Assembly (NCBI RefSeq): GCF_001695855.1
Contig: NZ_MBSS01000011.1
Coordinates: 1-64,000, forward strand
Length of the DNA stretch: 64,000 nucleotides
Reading direction: 5' to 3'
DNA from: Ensifer sp. LC163
Lineage (GTDB): Bacteria; Pseudomonadota; Alphaproteobacteria; Rhizobiales; Rhizobiaceae
Each line of letters starts with the position of its first letter. Within the stretch, counting starts at the first letter, position 1. The notes under the pieces were generated by a model. That model made no database searches and was not told the origin of the DNA. It saw nothing but the letters and a program-made list of their open reading frames with translations. This document shows positions 1 to 8,072 of this stretch, in pieces. The position numbers and the translations under genes were made by a program.

Positions 1-216
1 ATCGCCAACCCGATCGCCATGATCGCCTCCTTCGCCATGTGCCTGCGCTACTCCTTCAACCTGGTCAAGGACGCCGACAACCTGGAGAAGGCGATCGCCA
101 CCGTGCTCGACAAGGGCATTCGCACCGGCGACATCATGGCCGCAGGCGCACGCCAGGTCGGAACGGTCGAGATGGGCGAAGCCATCCTCTCCGAGTTCAA
201 GAGCCTGTCGGCCTGA
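1..216 (+). CDS. leuB: 3-isopropylmalate dehydrogenase, C-terminal part (partial)
   Basis: The first 71 codons are open from base 1 and end in TGA at 214-216. The peptide begins IANPIAMIASFAMCLRYS and ends in the LeuB-type tail with RTGDIMAAGARQVGT and GEAILSEFK, matching the C-terminal end of 3-isopropylmalate dehydrogenase, the NAD-dependent oxidative decarboxylase of leucine biosynthesis. The substrate-binding and catalytic residues lie upstream of the window, so only family membership can be judged. It is followed two bases later by a repeat element (218-319) and then a terminator-like hairpin. The truncation is caused by the window edge, not by a gene defect. Confidence 0.93.
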   Translation: MANPIAMIASFAMCLRYSFNLVKDADNLEKAIATVLDKGIRTGDIMAAGARQVGTVEMGEAILSEFKSLSA

Positions 217-217
217 T

Positions 218-319
218 TAGAGCATTTCCAGGAAAAGTGCGAAACGGTTTTCCGTCAGGGAATGTGTAAAAACAAAGAGATAGAGCGTTTCTGCGACTCC
301 GTCTAAGCGGAAACGCTCC
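218..319 (+). repeat. Structured 3'-end repeat, copy A
   Basis: About 100 bp element starting two bases after the leuB stop. It has nested inverted arms: CATTTCC with GGGAATG outside, GGAAAA with TTTTCC inside, around the loop GTGCGAAACGG. A second hairpin follows, GAGCGTTTC pairing with GAAACGCTC. Related copies are at 1484-1581 (reverse), 18862-18934 (reverse, diverged) and 37281-37382. All sit directly after a stop codon in the same orientation as the gene. Confidence 0.8.
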
Positions 320-362
320 AATCAAAGGCGCACCCGTTCGGGTGACGCTATCCAAACTTTCA

Positions 363-392
363 AACACCTTCGGAGCGATCCGGAGGTGTTTT
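363..392 (+). terminator. Hairpin terminator candidate after leuB
   Basis: AACACCTTCGGA pairs with TCCGGAGGTGTT across a GCGA loop, with one mismatch, and is followed by only two further T bases. The stem is strong but the T-tract is poor, so termination is plausible rather than certain. Confidence 0.55.
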
Positions 393-481
393 GCGTTCGG
401 TGGTCTTGAATTTGGCGGCGAAACCGACACATGCAGGCAAAACTGCGAGCCATAGGTGCGGAGAGGGACCGTAGGGCATCT

Positions 482-586
482 ACAGCGCCGCGCGTCTTAT
501 CAGACGCGCAAAGGTCGCTGTAGCACTTTGAATTGCTGCATGTTTTTGTCCTTAAACCGGATACGATTTAAGGAAACATGCAGTAG
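482..586 (+). repeat. RIME1-type intergenic element, copy 1
   Basis: About 105 bp element made of two palindromes: GCGCGTC with GACGCGC, then CTGCATGTTT with AAACATGCAG enclosing CCTTAAA and TTTAAGG. It matches in size and layout the Rhizobium-specific intergenic mosaic element RIME1. Three other copies occur in the window (1379, 6121, 30075). Confidence 0.8.
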
Positions 587-624
587 GCGCATTTCTTGCT
601 TGCAGACCGTTTGGAAAGACAACC

Positions 625-1299
625 ATGAACCGACCGCTCGCTTCAACCGGATGGATCCTCATCACGACGCTGATCCTCGTGCTTGCCTTCATCCCGCTCG
701 ATCCTTTCCTCTCGGAGCGGGCGCAGGCCCTGCCCGAGAGCATCGTCGCCTTCAACCGCCTGATCACCGACTTCGGCACCTTCGGCTGGATGATCTATCT
801 CTCGGGTCTGGTCCTTGCCGTCGCCTTCATCCTGCGGCGTGCGCTCCTTCAGGAGCCGCTTCAGCGCCAGGCCCGCACCGTGCGCAACCTTGCCGCCTAT
901 TTTTTCCTGACCATCGGCACCGCCAGCGTGCTTGCGCATGCGCTGAAGTTGCTGATCGGCCGCGCAAGGCCGGAACTTCTGGTCGACCTTGGCGCCTACA
1001 GCCTGACGCCGTTTACCGGCGACACCCTGTTCGAGAGCTTTCCATCGGGCCATTCGACCGCGGCCGGCGCTTTCTTCGGCGTCTTTGCCATGCTGCTGCC
1101 GAAGCTCCGGCCGGTCTTTTTCGCGCTGGCACTGGTGATCGGGATCTCGCGCGTCATCGTCGGCGCCCATTATCCGAGCGACGTTGCCGCCGGGCTGCTG
1201 CTCGGCCTCTGGACATCCCTGATGGTGGCGTTTCTCTTTGCCAAGCGCGGCTGGCTTTTCCGCCCCGACGAGGCGGGCTGGCCGATCCCCAAGGGCTGA
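625..1299 (+). CDS. PAP2-family membrane phosphatase
   Basis: A 224-residue integral membrane protein with several hydrophobic segments. It carries the complete three-part acid phosphatase signature: K108 with R115-P116 (K-x6-RP), PSGH at 140-143, and SR at 175-176 followed by H182 and D186 (SR-x5-H-x3-D). These are the catalytic histidines and phosphate-binding residues of the PAP2 superfamily, which includes phosphatidic-acid, undecaprenyl-pyrophosphate and lipid A (LpxE-type) phosphatases. The substrate cannot be decided from sequence alone; an envelope lipid phosphate is likely. The ATG at 625 is preceded by GGAAAG at 613-618. The gene stands alone and is bracketed by composite repeats on both sides. 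Confidence 0.88.
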   Translation: MNRPLASTGWILITTLILVLAFIPLDPFLSERAQALPESIVAFNRLITDFGTFGWMIYLSGLVLAVAFILRRALLQEPLQRQARTVRNLAAYFFLTIGTASVLAHALKLLIGRARPELLVDLGAYSLTPFTGDTLFESFPSGHSTAAGAFFGVFAMLLPKLRPVFFALALVIGISRVIVGAHYPSDVAAGLLLGLWTSLMVAFLFAKRGWLFRPDEAGWPIPKG

Positions 1300-1312
1300 G
1301 ACACCCGCCCAT

Positions 1313-1341
1313 AAAAAAGCCGGCGCGGAAGACCGCGCCGG
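1313..1341 (-). terminator. Rho-independent terminator, minus strand
   Basis: The perfect stem CCGGCGCGG/CCGCGCCGG (1320-1341) has an A-run at 1313-1318 on the plus strand, which is a T-tract for leftward transcription. It would stop transcripts coming from the MFS gene. There is no T-tract on the plus side for the PAP2 gene. Confidence 0.75.
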
Positions 1342-1378
1342 AGTCAGGAGAGCCGTGATACCTCTCGGGGAAGTCTTT

Positions 1379-1483
1379 ACAGAGCCGCGCGTCAAACATG
1401 ACGCGCTAAGGACGCTGTAACACTTTAAGCTTGCTGCATAATTTATCCTTAAATCGATTCCGATCTAAGGAATTATGCAGTAG
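1379..1483 (+). repeat. RIME1-type intergenic element, copy 2
   Basis: Same two-palindrome layout as 482-586. The outer arm of the second hairpin here is CTGCATAATT with AATTATGCAG, whereas copy 1 has GTTT with AAAC, so the arms changed together. It abuts the reverse-oriented repeat at 1484-1581, forming a composite. Confidence 0.8.
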
Positions 1484-1581
1484 AGCGTTTCCGGTTCAGA
1501 CGGAGTTCCAGAAACGCTCTGTCTCTGTGCTCTTGCGCATTTCCTGACGGAAAACCGCTTCGCACTTCTCCTGGAAATGCT
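1484..1581 (-). repeat. Structured 3'-end repeat, copy B
   Basis: Reverse-oriented member of the family at 218-319. On the minus strand it begins immediately after the TGA (1584-1582) of the MFS gene. The inner stem is GGAGAA with TTTTCC around the loop GTGCGAAGCGG, and the second hairpin is GAGCGTTTC with GAAACGCTC. Confidence 0.8.
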
Positions 1582-3471
1582 TCAGTCCATCGCGTGGATG
1601 TCGCGATCCTTGGTTTCCGGCAGGAACAGCATGCCGATCACCAGGGTGATGCCCGCGAAAACGATCGGGTACCAGAGACCGTAATAGATATCGCCCTGAG
1701 CCGCGCTCATCGCGAAGGCCGTTGCCGGCAGCAGGCCGCCGAACCAACCGTTGCCGATATGGTAAGGGAGAGACATGCCGGTGTAGCGGATGCGGGTCGG
1801 GAACAATTCGACCAGCAGGGCGGCGATCGGGCCGTAGACCATCGTCACGTAGATGACGAGAACGGTCAGAACGGCGATGATCATCGTCCAGTTGACGTTG
1901 GCGGGATCTGCCACCATCGCGAAGCTGCCGCCCTTGGCAATCGTGTAGACAGCCATTTCGGTAGCAGTGCCGACTTCATCCTTCGTCAAGAGCTTGTCGG
2001 CGATGAGCTTGTCGGCCGGGACCACGGTGTTTTCGCCACCGCGAACGGCAGCCGCATCAAGCGCAAGTTCCGGGTTGGCGGCGACAAAACCGTCGAGCTT
2101 GGATTCCGGAACCTTTGCCGCACCACGAACCAGCGGATAGCCGGCATCGTGCAGGGCCATGTTGACCTGCTTTTCAAAGGCACCGTTTGCAGCCTTGGCG
2201 CCATCGCCTGCGGCGACCGCGTCGTAGCTGTTGATCGTGGTTTCGCCGACCTTGACCGTGGCTGCAGTCCCGGCGGCCGCCGTCGTTACGACGTCGTAGG
2301 GGACCGAGTTCTTGGTCAGGAACGCCGTTGCGATGTCACACGAGGTCGTGAACTTCGCCGTACCGGTCGGATTGAACTGGAATTTGCAGTCGCCCGGTGC
2401 GGCGGTCACGGTTGCCCGAACCGTTGCCTGGGCCTGGGCGAGCGCCGGGTTACCGGCCCACGTCAATGCCTTGAACAGCGGGAAGTAGGTGAGCATGGCA
2501 AGCAGCAGGCCGGCCATGATGATCGGCTTGCGGCCGATCTTGTCGGAGAGCCAACCGAAGAGCACGAAGAAGCCCGTACCGATCAGCAGCGAGGCGGCGA
2601 CCATGATGTTGGCCGACTGACCATCCACCTTGAGCACGCCCGTCAGGAAGAACAGCGCGTAGAACTGACCGGAGTACCAGACGACGGCCTGGCCAACGAC
2701 GGCGCCGAACAGCGCCAGAAGCGCGATCTTCGCGTTCTTCCACTGGCCGAAGGCTTCCGACAGTGGTGCCTTGGAACCCTTGCCCTCTTCCTTCATCTTC
2801 TTGAAGGCCGGCGACTCGTTCATCTTCAGGCGGATCCAGACGGAAACGCCGAGAAGCGCGACCGAGACGAGGAACGGAATGCGCCAGCCCCAGGCAGCAA
2901 AGGCTTCCTTGCCGACCAGGAACTGGACGAGCAGGATCACCACCAGCGACAGGAACAGACCGAGCGTCGCGGTCGTCTGGATCCAGGACGTGAAGTAACC
3001 GCGGCGTCCGTGCGGAGCATGCTCGGCCACATAGGTGGCAGCACCGCCATATTCGCCACCGAGCGCCAGGCCCTGAAGCATGCGCAGGGCGATGAGCAGG
3101 ATCGGCGCGGCGATGCCAATGGAGGCAGCGCCAGGCAGGACGCCGACCAGGAAGGTCGACAGACCCATGATCAGGATCGTGACCAGGAATGTGTACTTGC
3201 GGCCGACGAGATCGCCGAGACGGCCGAAGACCAGAGCACCGAACGGGCGAACCAGGAAGCCCGCGGCGAACGCCAGAAGCGCGAAGATGTTTCGCGTCGT
3301 TTCCGGATAGGAGCTGAAGAAGGTCGCACCGATGTAAACGGCAAGCGAACCGTAGAGATAGAAATCGTACCATTCGAACACGGTACCAAGCGACGAGGCG
3401 AAGATGACCTTCTTCTCCTCGCCGGTCATCGGACGCGCTTTTACGCCGTCCGCTGTCAAGACATTTGCCAT
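1582..3471 (-). CDS. MFS transporter, metabolite:H+ symporter type, with large insertion
   Basis: A 629-residue multi-pass membrane protein. The N-terminal half carries the MHS signature: FEWYDFYLYG near the start, RPFGALVFGRLGDLVGRK in the first cytoplasmic loop, and LQGLALGGEYGGA. These proteins import small carboxylates or similar metabolites with protons. The length is about 180 residues above the usual 430-450, because a hydrophilic Ala/Thr/Val-rich segment (about residues 342-526, bases 1894-2448) sits between helices of the C-terminal half. It contains two cysteines (362 and 378) that could form a periplasmic disulfide. The start at 3471 is chosen because GGAGG lies nine bases upstream; an in-frame ATG at 3492 has no such site. 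The substrate is unknown. Confidence 0.85.
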   Translation of the reverse strand: MANVLTADGVKARPMTGEEKKVIFASSLGTVFEWYDFYLYGSLAVYIGATFFSSYPETTRNIFALLAFAAGFLVRPFGALVFGRLGDLVGRKYTFLVTILIMGLSTFLVGVLPGAASIGIAAPILLIALRMLQGLALGGEYGGAATYVAEHAPHGRRGYFTSWIQTTATLGLFLSLVVILLVQFLVGKEAFAAWGWRIPFLVSVALLGVSVWIRLKMNESPAFKKMKEEGKGSKAPLSEAFGQWKNAKIALLALFGAVVGQAVVWYSGQFYALFFLTGVLKVDGQSANIMVAASLLIGTGFFVLFGWLSDKIGRKPIIMAGLLLAMLTYFPLFKALTWAGNPALAQAQATVRATVTAAPGDCKFQFNPTGTAKFTTSCDIATAFLTKNSVPYDVVTTAAAGTAATVKVGETTINSYDAVAAGDGAKAANGAFEKQVNMALHDAGYPLVRGAAKVPESKLDGFVAANPELALDAAAVRGGENTVVPADKLIADKLLTKDEVGTATEMAVYTIAKGGSFAMVADPANVNWTMIIAVLTVLVIYVTMVYGPIAALLVELFPTRIRYTGMSLPYHIGNGWFGGLLPATAFAMSAAQGDIYYGLWYPIVFAGITLVIGMLFLPETKDRDIHAMD

Positions 3472-3541
3472 TTTGTTTATCCTCCACTCCAAAACAGCCC
3501 ATTGGAGCGCCCATTGGCTGGCTCGGACATTCCTCCCTTGA

Positions 3542-3553
3542 ACGTTCGAACGT
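3542..3553. promoter_or_regulatory. Palindrome upstream of the MFS gene
   Basis: A perfect 12-bp palindrome, ACGTTCGAACGT, lies about 70 bases upstream of the MFS start codon in its only promoter region. It could be an operator; no regulator gene adjoins it. Confidence 0.35.
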
Positions 3554-3642
3554 GGTGCGCCTGACCAAAGGATGTCAGAAAAGAGGGACCGTAGGCAGGG
3601 ATGCTTTCGGCTTATGACTTTCGTCTAAGAAGCCCCAGGACC

Positions 3643-4905
3643 TCAGGCCCTGAGGGCTGCCGCCGGCGATTGCCGGTAGGCGAGCACGGCCGGCAGCATG
3701 GCGAGGCAGCCGGCGAAGGCGAGAATGGCAAAGACAAGAAATCCGTCGCCGGCGGCGAACATGACAGGCATGGCAACGCCGCTCTCGCCGGAAAGATATC
3801 CGGCTATGAACTTGGCGGCGCCGAAGCCGAGCGCGAAACCGGAGAGCACGCCGGCAGCGATCAACGCAAACAGTTCGCTCCAGACAATGACAAATACCGC
3901 CGTGCGCGGCGCGCCGAATGCCCTAAGCGCCCCGATCTGCCGTCGGCGCTGGCCGACATGCAGGATCGTGACGAGCAGGATCGCGGCTGCAACCAGAACC
4001 TGGGCGCCCGTCGTCACCCCTACGAGCACCCGCTTGGCGTCGCCGAGCGTGGCATAGAGGTTCGTCAGCACCTCGCCGGGAAAAACCGCCAGCGTCGTGT
4101 TGCTGCGGTAGTCCTGCCGGAGCTTGTAGGCATCGGCGATCGACTTGGGTTTGACGAGGATTGCCGGCAGGCCGGGCGTGGCCTTGCTCCAATCTTCGTC
4201 GAGCGCCGCGTCCGCATCGATATGCGGGTGGTCCCCCCCTGCACCGGACGCGGTCTCGTCATGTGGGTGGTCGTCGTGGCCATCGGCATCGTCGTGTTCG
4301 GCCGCTGCCATTCCATGCAGCGCCCAGACGGCCTGCATCGGCACAAGAATGGCTCGGTCCCAAGCGGTACCCGTGGGCTTGAGCCGTCCGACGATGCGAT
4401 AGGCGAGTTCCGTGTGGGCGTGACCGCCGAGTTCGGCAAGGCCGTGGGTGGGCTTGACCGCATAGCCGAGCGCCAGGTCGACGGCAGCGCCGGCGACGGC
4501 TTCGCCAAGGGTGGCAAAGACACGGCCTTCAGCAAGCTGTTCGAGCTCGCCGACCAGCCCGGTGGAAGTACCGACGACGGCATAGCCACCAAAACTGTCG
4601 CCGAAGCCGACCGGCGCCGCGGAGGCGACGCGCGGATCGGCCAGAAGGCGCGCCAGCACCGTGCCCTCCATCAAAGGCAGCGGCGAGGGTTGCAGGAAGA
4701 TCGAGGAAAGCACGAGCTGCGTTTCGCTGCCGGGCGCGCCGATCACCAGATCGAACTTGTCGGCGGCGCGGGCGCTGCCAAGCCGAAGGGCGCGCTCCTG
4801 CAAGGTTACGGCAACGCCGAGCGCCGTTGCCAGCGCAACCAGCAGAACGAAGACGAGAGAACCCGCCCAGAGACGGCGCAGATCCGCAAGGATGAAGCCG
4901 ATCAT
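3643..4905 (-). CDS. FtsX/MacB-type ABC permease with histidine-rich loop
   Basis: A 420-residue membrane protein with one N-terminal transmembrane segment, a large extracytoplasmic domain, and a three-helix C-terminal block (from about residue 300), the layout of FtsX/LolE/MacB permeases. The external domain contains a loop at residues 197-228 with seven histidines and many acidic residues (H197, H204, H210, H213, H215, H226, H228), typical of zinc or nickel binding. Its ATG overlaps the stop of the upstream ATPase gene (ATGA), so the two are translationally coupled. Together with the ATPase and the small secreted protein it resembles the Vibrio ZrgBC-type zinc system, though no ZrgA (DUF2796) gene is nearby. 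A role in metal handling is inferred from the loop and context only. Confidence 0.82.
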   Translation of the reverse strand: MIGFILADLRRLWAGSLVFVLLVALATALGVAVTLQERALRLGSARAADKFDLVIGAPGSETQLVLSSIFLQPSPLPLMEGTVLARLLADPRVASAAPVGFGDSFGGYAVVGTSTGLVGELEQLAEGRVFATLGEAVAGAAVDLALGYAVKPTHGLAELGGHAHTELAYRIVGRLKPTGTAWDRAILVPMQAVWALHGMAAAEHDDADGHDDHPHDETASGAGGDHPHIDADAALDEDWSKATPGLPAILVKPKSIADAYKLRQDYRSNTTLAVFPGEVLTNLYATLGDAKRVLVGVTTGAQVLVAAAILLVTILHVGQRRRQIGALRAFGAPRTAVFVIVWSELFALIAAGVLSGFALGFGAAKFIAGYLSGESGVAMPVMFAAGDGFLVFAILAFAGCLAMLPAVLAYRQSPAAALRA

Positions 4906-5591
4906 GCTGCGCGCTCCTCGATCACCCCGTCTTCGACGATACGCCCGGCGGCAAGCCGGATGCGGCGATCCATGCGTCGCGACAGCGCCAACTCGTGCGT
5001 CGCGACGATCAGGGTGCAGCCGCTTTCGGTGGAAAGCTCGAGCAGCAGGTCGCCGACGGCATCGCCGGCGTCGCTGTCGAGGCTGGCGGTCGGCTCGTCG
5101 GCAATGACCACCCCCGGCTTGCGCAGCAAGGCACGGGCAATCGCCACACGTTGCATTTCGCCGCGCGACATGGTCTCGATCATCTGCGTCGACCGGGCGA
5201 GGCCGACGCGTTGCAGTAAATGTTCCGCGCGCGCGCCGACATCACGGGTCATGGCGCCGGAGAGCCTTGCCGGCAGCAGAACGTTTTCCAGCGCGCTGAG
5301 GCCGGGAAAAAGGTGAAAATCCTGCAGGACGAGGCCGATATTGGCGCCGCGCCAGCGATCGCGGGCGCCTTCGGAGAGCGCGCAAATATCGACGCCATCC
5401 CAGAGAATACGGCCTTGCCCGGCGCGCTCGAGCCCGGTCAGGATGCTGATCAGGGTACTTTTGCCGGATCCGGACGCACCGGTAAGCGCCACCCGGCTGC
5501 CGGCGGTGACACTGAGGCTGTCGATCGCCAGGGCCGGCGCCGCAAGGCCGGGAAAGCTGACATCGATCCCCGCGAGCTGAAGACCAAGCAT
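4902..5591 (-). CDS. ABC transporter ATP-binding protein (LolD/MacB class)
   Basis: A 229-residue ABC ATPase. Walker A is GASGSGKST (residues 38-46), the signature region reads SRGEMQRVAIARA, Walker B is VVIADEP, and the switch histidine is in VATHE. The signature loop has MSRGEMQ in place of LSGGQ, a variation seen in LolD-like proteins. It pairs with the FtsX-like permease downstream (4-base overlap) and follows the secreted-protein gene by three bases, so all three form one leftward operon. Proteins of this class drive mechanotransmission or lipoprotein/substrate extraction rather than classical import. Confidence 0.9.
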   Translation of the reverse strand: MLGLQLAGIDVSFPGLAAPALAIDSLSVTAGSRVALTGASGSGKSTLISILTGLERAGQGRILWDGVDICALSEGARDRWRGANIGLVLQDFHLFPGLSALENVLLPARLSGAMTRDVGARAEHLLQRVGLARSTQMIETMSRGEMQRVAIARALLRKPGVVIADEPTASLDSDAGDAVGDLLLELSTESGCTLIVATHELALSRRMDRRIRLAAGRIVEDGVIEERAA

Positions 5592-5594
5592 GCG

Positions 5595-6059
5595 CTAGAC
5601 CGTGTAGAACTGGGATGAACGCAGGCGGAGCAGGCTGACGAAACCCGTCTCCGGGTCCGTCCAGGAGCCGACCTCCAGCGTCCCGCGAACCTCGATCGTC
5701 TGGCCGGGCGGCACGAAGGTCTGCTTCTCCCCCAAATAGACGACGACGATGTTGTCCGGCCAGTCGGAATCCGACGAACAGAACGGACAAAGGGCCATCG
5801 GGATCTCCGTCAGCACGAAGAACGCCGCCTCCGCCTTGAGCGGCGGCGCCATGAAGCCGCGCATGCGGACTTCCTGGCCGGCAAGGCTCTTTACCTTTTG
5901 CGAGAATTCCAGACCGAGCACGCTCACCTTGCCGTAAAGCTCATCGAACGTGAGGCTGTCTTCGGCCAGGGCAGGGCGCCCATCAATCAAAATAGCCGCG
6001 CCGGCGATCAGGCCGAGCACGACTCGACGGCTCAAGGACATGGAGGTCGGTAGGGTCAT
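5595..6059 (-). CDS. Secreted protein of the ABC/Zrg-like cluster (DUF3299-like)
   Basis: A protein of 154 residues with an N-terminal SRRVVLG motif followed by a hydrophobic stretch ending in ALA, suggesting Tat or Sec export. The mature part has a short beta-rich domain with RMRGFMAPPL, a conserved CPFCSSDSDWP segment holding two cysteines and acidic residues, and a C-terminal RLRSSQFYTV. This resembles DUF3299-type proteins, which I recall occurring next to LolD-like ATPase and FtsX-like permease genes in zinc-regulated Vibrio loci; that link is from memory. The start is placed at the ATG at 6059; a second ATG at 6041 (MSLSRR) is possible and a longer frame to 6098 is less likely. It is the first gene of the three-gene operon. 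Confidence 0.7.
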   Translation of the reverse strand: MTLPTSMSLSRRVVLGLIAGAAILIDGRPALAEDSLTFDELYGKVSVLGLEFSQKVKSLAGQEVRMRGFMAPPLKAEAAFFVLTEIPMALCPFCSSDSDWPDNIVVVYLGEKQTFVPPGQTIEVRGTLEVGSWTDPETGFVSLLRLRSSQFYTV

Positions 6060-6120
6060 CGTCTCATCGCCAATCGTACCCCGGCGGCACCTGCGCACCC
6101 CGCCGGCCGGAATGAACGTT

Positions 6121-6225
6121 ACAGCGCCGCGCGTCTATTTAGACGCGCAAAGGTCGCTGTAACAGTTTGAGTTGCTGCATCATTTTGTCCTTAAATCGAT
6201 TCCGATTTAAGGAATTATGCAGTAA
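6121..6225 (+). repeat. RIME1-type intergenic element, copy 3
   Basis: Third copy of the two-palindrome element, between the phoA gene and the ABC cluster. The first hairpin is GCGCGTC with GACGCGC around TATTTA; the second has CCTTAAATCG with CGATTTAAGG. The outermost arm is partly mismatched here. Confidence 0.8.
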
Positions 6226-6230
6226 GTGAA

Positions 6231-6258
6231 GCCTCCTCCCCGGTCTGAGGGAGGAGGC
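6231..6258 (-). terminator. Hairpin after phoA
   Basis: A perfect 10-bp stem, GCCTCCTCCC with GGGAGGAGGC, lies 14 bases past the phoA stop on the minus strand. It is followed by TTCAC, so the T-tract is weak. Confidence 0.5.
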
Positions 6259-6271
6259 AGGTTTCAAACGA

Positions 6272-8023
6272 TCAGTTGGTCTGCTTCACGCCGAGAGCAA
6301 GCGCGTCGACGAGAACGCGATAGACGTCGCTCTGCTCCATGTAACCCCTGAAGCCTTCGCTGCCCGGGCCTTCCGACTGCAGCACGACGTCATCGACCGT
6401 GTGCTGGCCGGTGCTTTCATCCTTCGGCAGGATGCCGACGCGCAGGACCGCGCCGGGCATGTCCTTGTAGGCTTCGTTGGCGACATACTCGTCCTTCTCG
6501 TTCTTCACCGCCGGCTCGAACGGGCCATCCAGCTTGGGGCTGAAGGTTTCGTAGTGGTCGGGGAAGTTGGAGACGAACATCGCCAGGCGGCGGCTCGCAT
6601 CGATCTTGTCGGGGTAGCCGTCCTTGTTCTCGTCGGTGTAGTTCGGGAAGCCAGCCGAAGCGCCCGTCTTGACCTTGTCGCGGCCTTCCTTGCCCTCGAC
6701 GGTGTCATCGATGATGCCGAGCAGCGAGACGCCATGGGTATGGTCGCCGGTAACGACGACCAGGGTATCCGGGTTGTTCTTCGCGAACTCGCGGGCAACA
6801 CCGACCGCCTGGTCGAACTCGATGGTCTCGACGACGGCGCGTTCCATGTCGAGCGGATGGCTCATCTTGTCGATCGAAGCGCCCTCGACCATCAGGAAGA
6901 AGCCGTTTTCGTTCTTCGACAGCCGGTCGAGCGCGGTCTTGGTCATGTCGACGAGGCCGGGCTGGCCCGGGAATTTTTCGACCGTGCCCTTCTTCAGGAA
7001 TTCGCGATCAAGCGTCACGTCCATGTTGCCGGTGTGGAACAGACCGAGAAGCTTGCCGTCTTCAGGCGCATTGGCGAGCTCGGTCTTGTCGGTGGCCAGC
7101 GCATAGCCGGCTTCCTGGAACAGCTTGATGTAGTCCTGGTTGTCCTTGCGCTTGGAGCCGGGTGTCTCCTTGCCGAGGAAATAGGCCGAGCCGCCGCCAA
7201 GGAGGACCTCCGGCTTGACGTCGTAGATCATGCCGACGATCTCGGCCTTGTCGTTGCGGTTGCGGGTGTGAGCGACGACGGCGGCCGGCGTGGCATCCTC
7301 GATTTCCGAGGTGGTGACGAGGCCGATCGACTTCTGCGTCTGGCGGCGCAGCGCTTCCGCGATGGTTTCGACGCGCGGATCGTCGAGGCTGTCGGGCGTG
7401 CGGTCGCCATAGACGCCGACGGCGTTGATCACGGTCTTGTGGCCGGTCATGTAGGCCGACATGGTGTTGGCGCTGTCGGTGTCGATCGAATTGGTTGCCG
7501 ACGTGCCGATGAAGGCCATGCGCTCGAGATCATCCATGTTGAGGCGGCCATTGGCCTTACCCTCGGTCATGCCTTTCGACATGATGCGGGCGGCGGTGCG
7601 GTGCGCGACCGAAAGGCCGTCACCCAAAAGGAAGATCACGTTCTTGACCTTCGGCTGTTCGGTCGTGGCAAAGACGTCCCAGGTCACGGTCTTCGTCTGC
7701 TCGCCGGCCGTCACTTCGACCTTGTAGCTGCCCGGCGCGCCGATGATTGCATTGCGCAGCAGCAGCGCCGAACCGAGTTCCTTGTCTTCCTTGCCCTTTT
7801 CCATCGCGACATAGGCGGCTTCGGCACCGAGCGTTGCCTTGTAGTCCTGGCCGTTGACGGTCACCTTGATGTCTTCCGCCTTGACCGCACCCTTGAGCTC
7901 GACCTTGAAATCGAATGGAGAACCGGCAAGTATCGTCGCACGATCAAGGGGATAGACGTCCGCGGCCTGGGCTGCGTGGGTCAGAACCGTCGTAGCAAAG
8001 AGGGTGGCTAGAAGCGTGCGCAT
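6272..8023 (-). CDS. phoA: Periplasmic alkaline phosphatase
   Basis: A 583-residue secreted phosphomonoesterase. A signal peptide (MRTLLATLFATTVLTHAAQA) precedes an extra N-terminal beta-type domain of about 100 residues. The alkaline phosphatase core follows: LGDGLS near residues 133-138 with metal ligand D135, nucleophile serine S184 in DTDSA, and the metal-binding GDHTHG motif in the C-terminal half. It releases phosphate from organic esters in the periplasm. The start at 8023 is chosen because AAAGGGA lies just upstream and a signal peptide begins there; the longer frame to 8074 would overlap a Pho box (8073-8090), which supports the shorter start and suggests PhoB control under phosphate limitation. 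A hairpin follows the gene. Confidence 0.9.
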   Translation of the reverse strand: MRTLLATLFATTVLTHAAQAADVYPLDRATILAGSPFDFKVELKGAVKAEDIKVTVNGQDYKATLGAEAAYVAMEKGKEDKELGSALLLRNAIIGAPGSYKVEVTAGEQTKTVTWDVFATTEQPKVKNVIFLLGDGLSVAHRTAARIMSKGMTEGKANGRLNMDDLERMAFIGTSATNSIDTDSANTMSAYMTGHKTVINAVGVYGDRTPDSLDDPRVETIAEALRRQTQKSIGLVTTSEIEDATPAAVVAHTRNRNDKAEIVGMIYDVKPEVLLGGGSAYFLGKETPGSKRKDNQDYIKLFQEAGYALATDKTELANAPEDGKLLGLFHTGNMDVTLDREFLKKGTVEKFPGQPGLVDMTKTALDRLSKNENGFFLMVEGASIDKMSHPLDMERAVVETIEFDQAVGVAREFAKNNPDTLVVVTGDHTHGVSLLGIIDDTVEGKEGRDKVKTGASAGFPNYTDENKDGYPDKIDASRRLAMFVSNFPDHYETFSPKLDGPFEPAVKNEKDEYVANEAYKDMPGAVLRVGILPKDESTGQHTVDDVVLQSEGPGSEGFRGYMEQSDVYRVLVDALALGVKQTN

Positions 8024-8072
8024 GGCAATCGTCCCTTTGAGGTGTCGGATTGCGCGGTCGTAACGCCCGGCC

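Larger units (their letters stand above)
320..624. other. Intergenic region between leuB and the PAP2 gene
   Basis: No convincing gene is seen here. It contains a hairpin (363-392), a RIME1-type repeat (482-586), and the ribosome site GGAAAG (613-618) of the PAP2 gene. The short frames in this region lack coding character. Confidence 0.7.

Noticed and set aside
1594-3564. Plus-strand 656-residue open frame opposite the MFS gene
   Set aside because: Arg/Asp/Glu-rich translation with no domain; it mirrors the codon pattern of the MFS gene. High GC commonly leaves antisense frames open.
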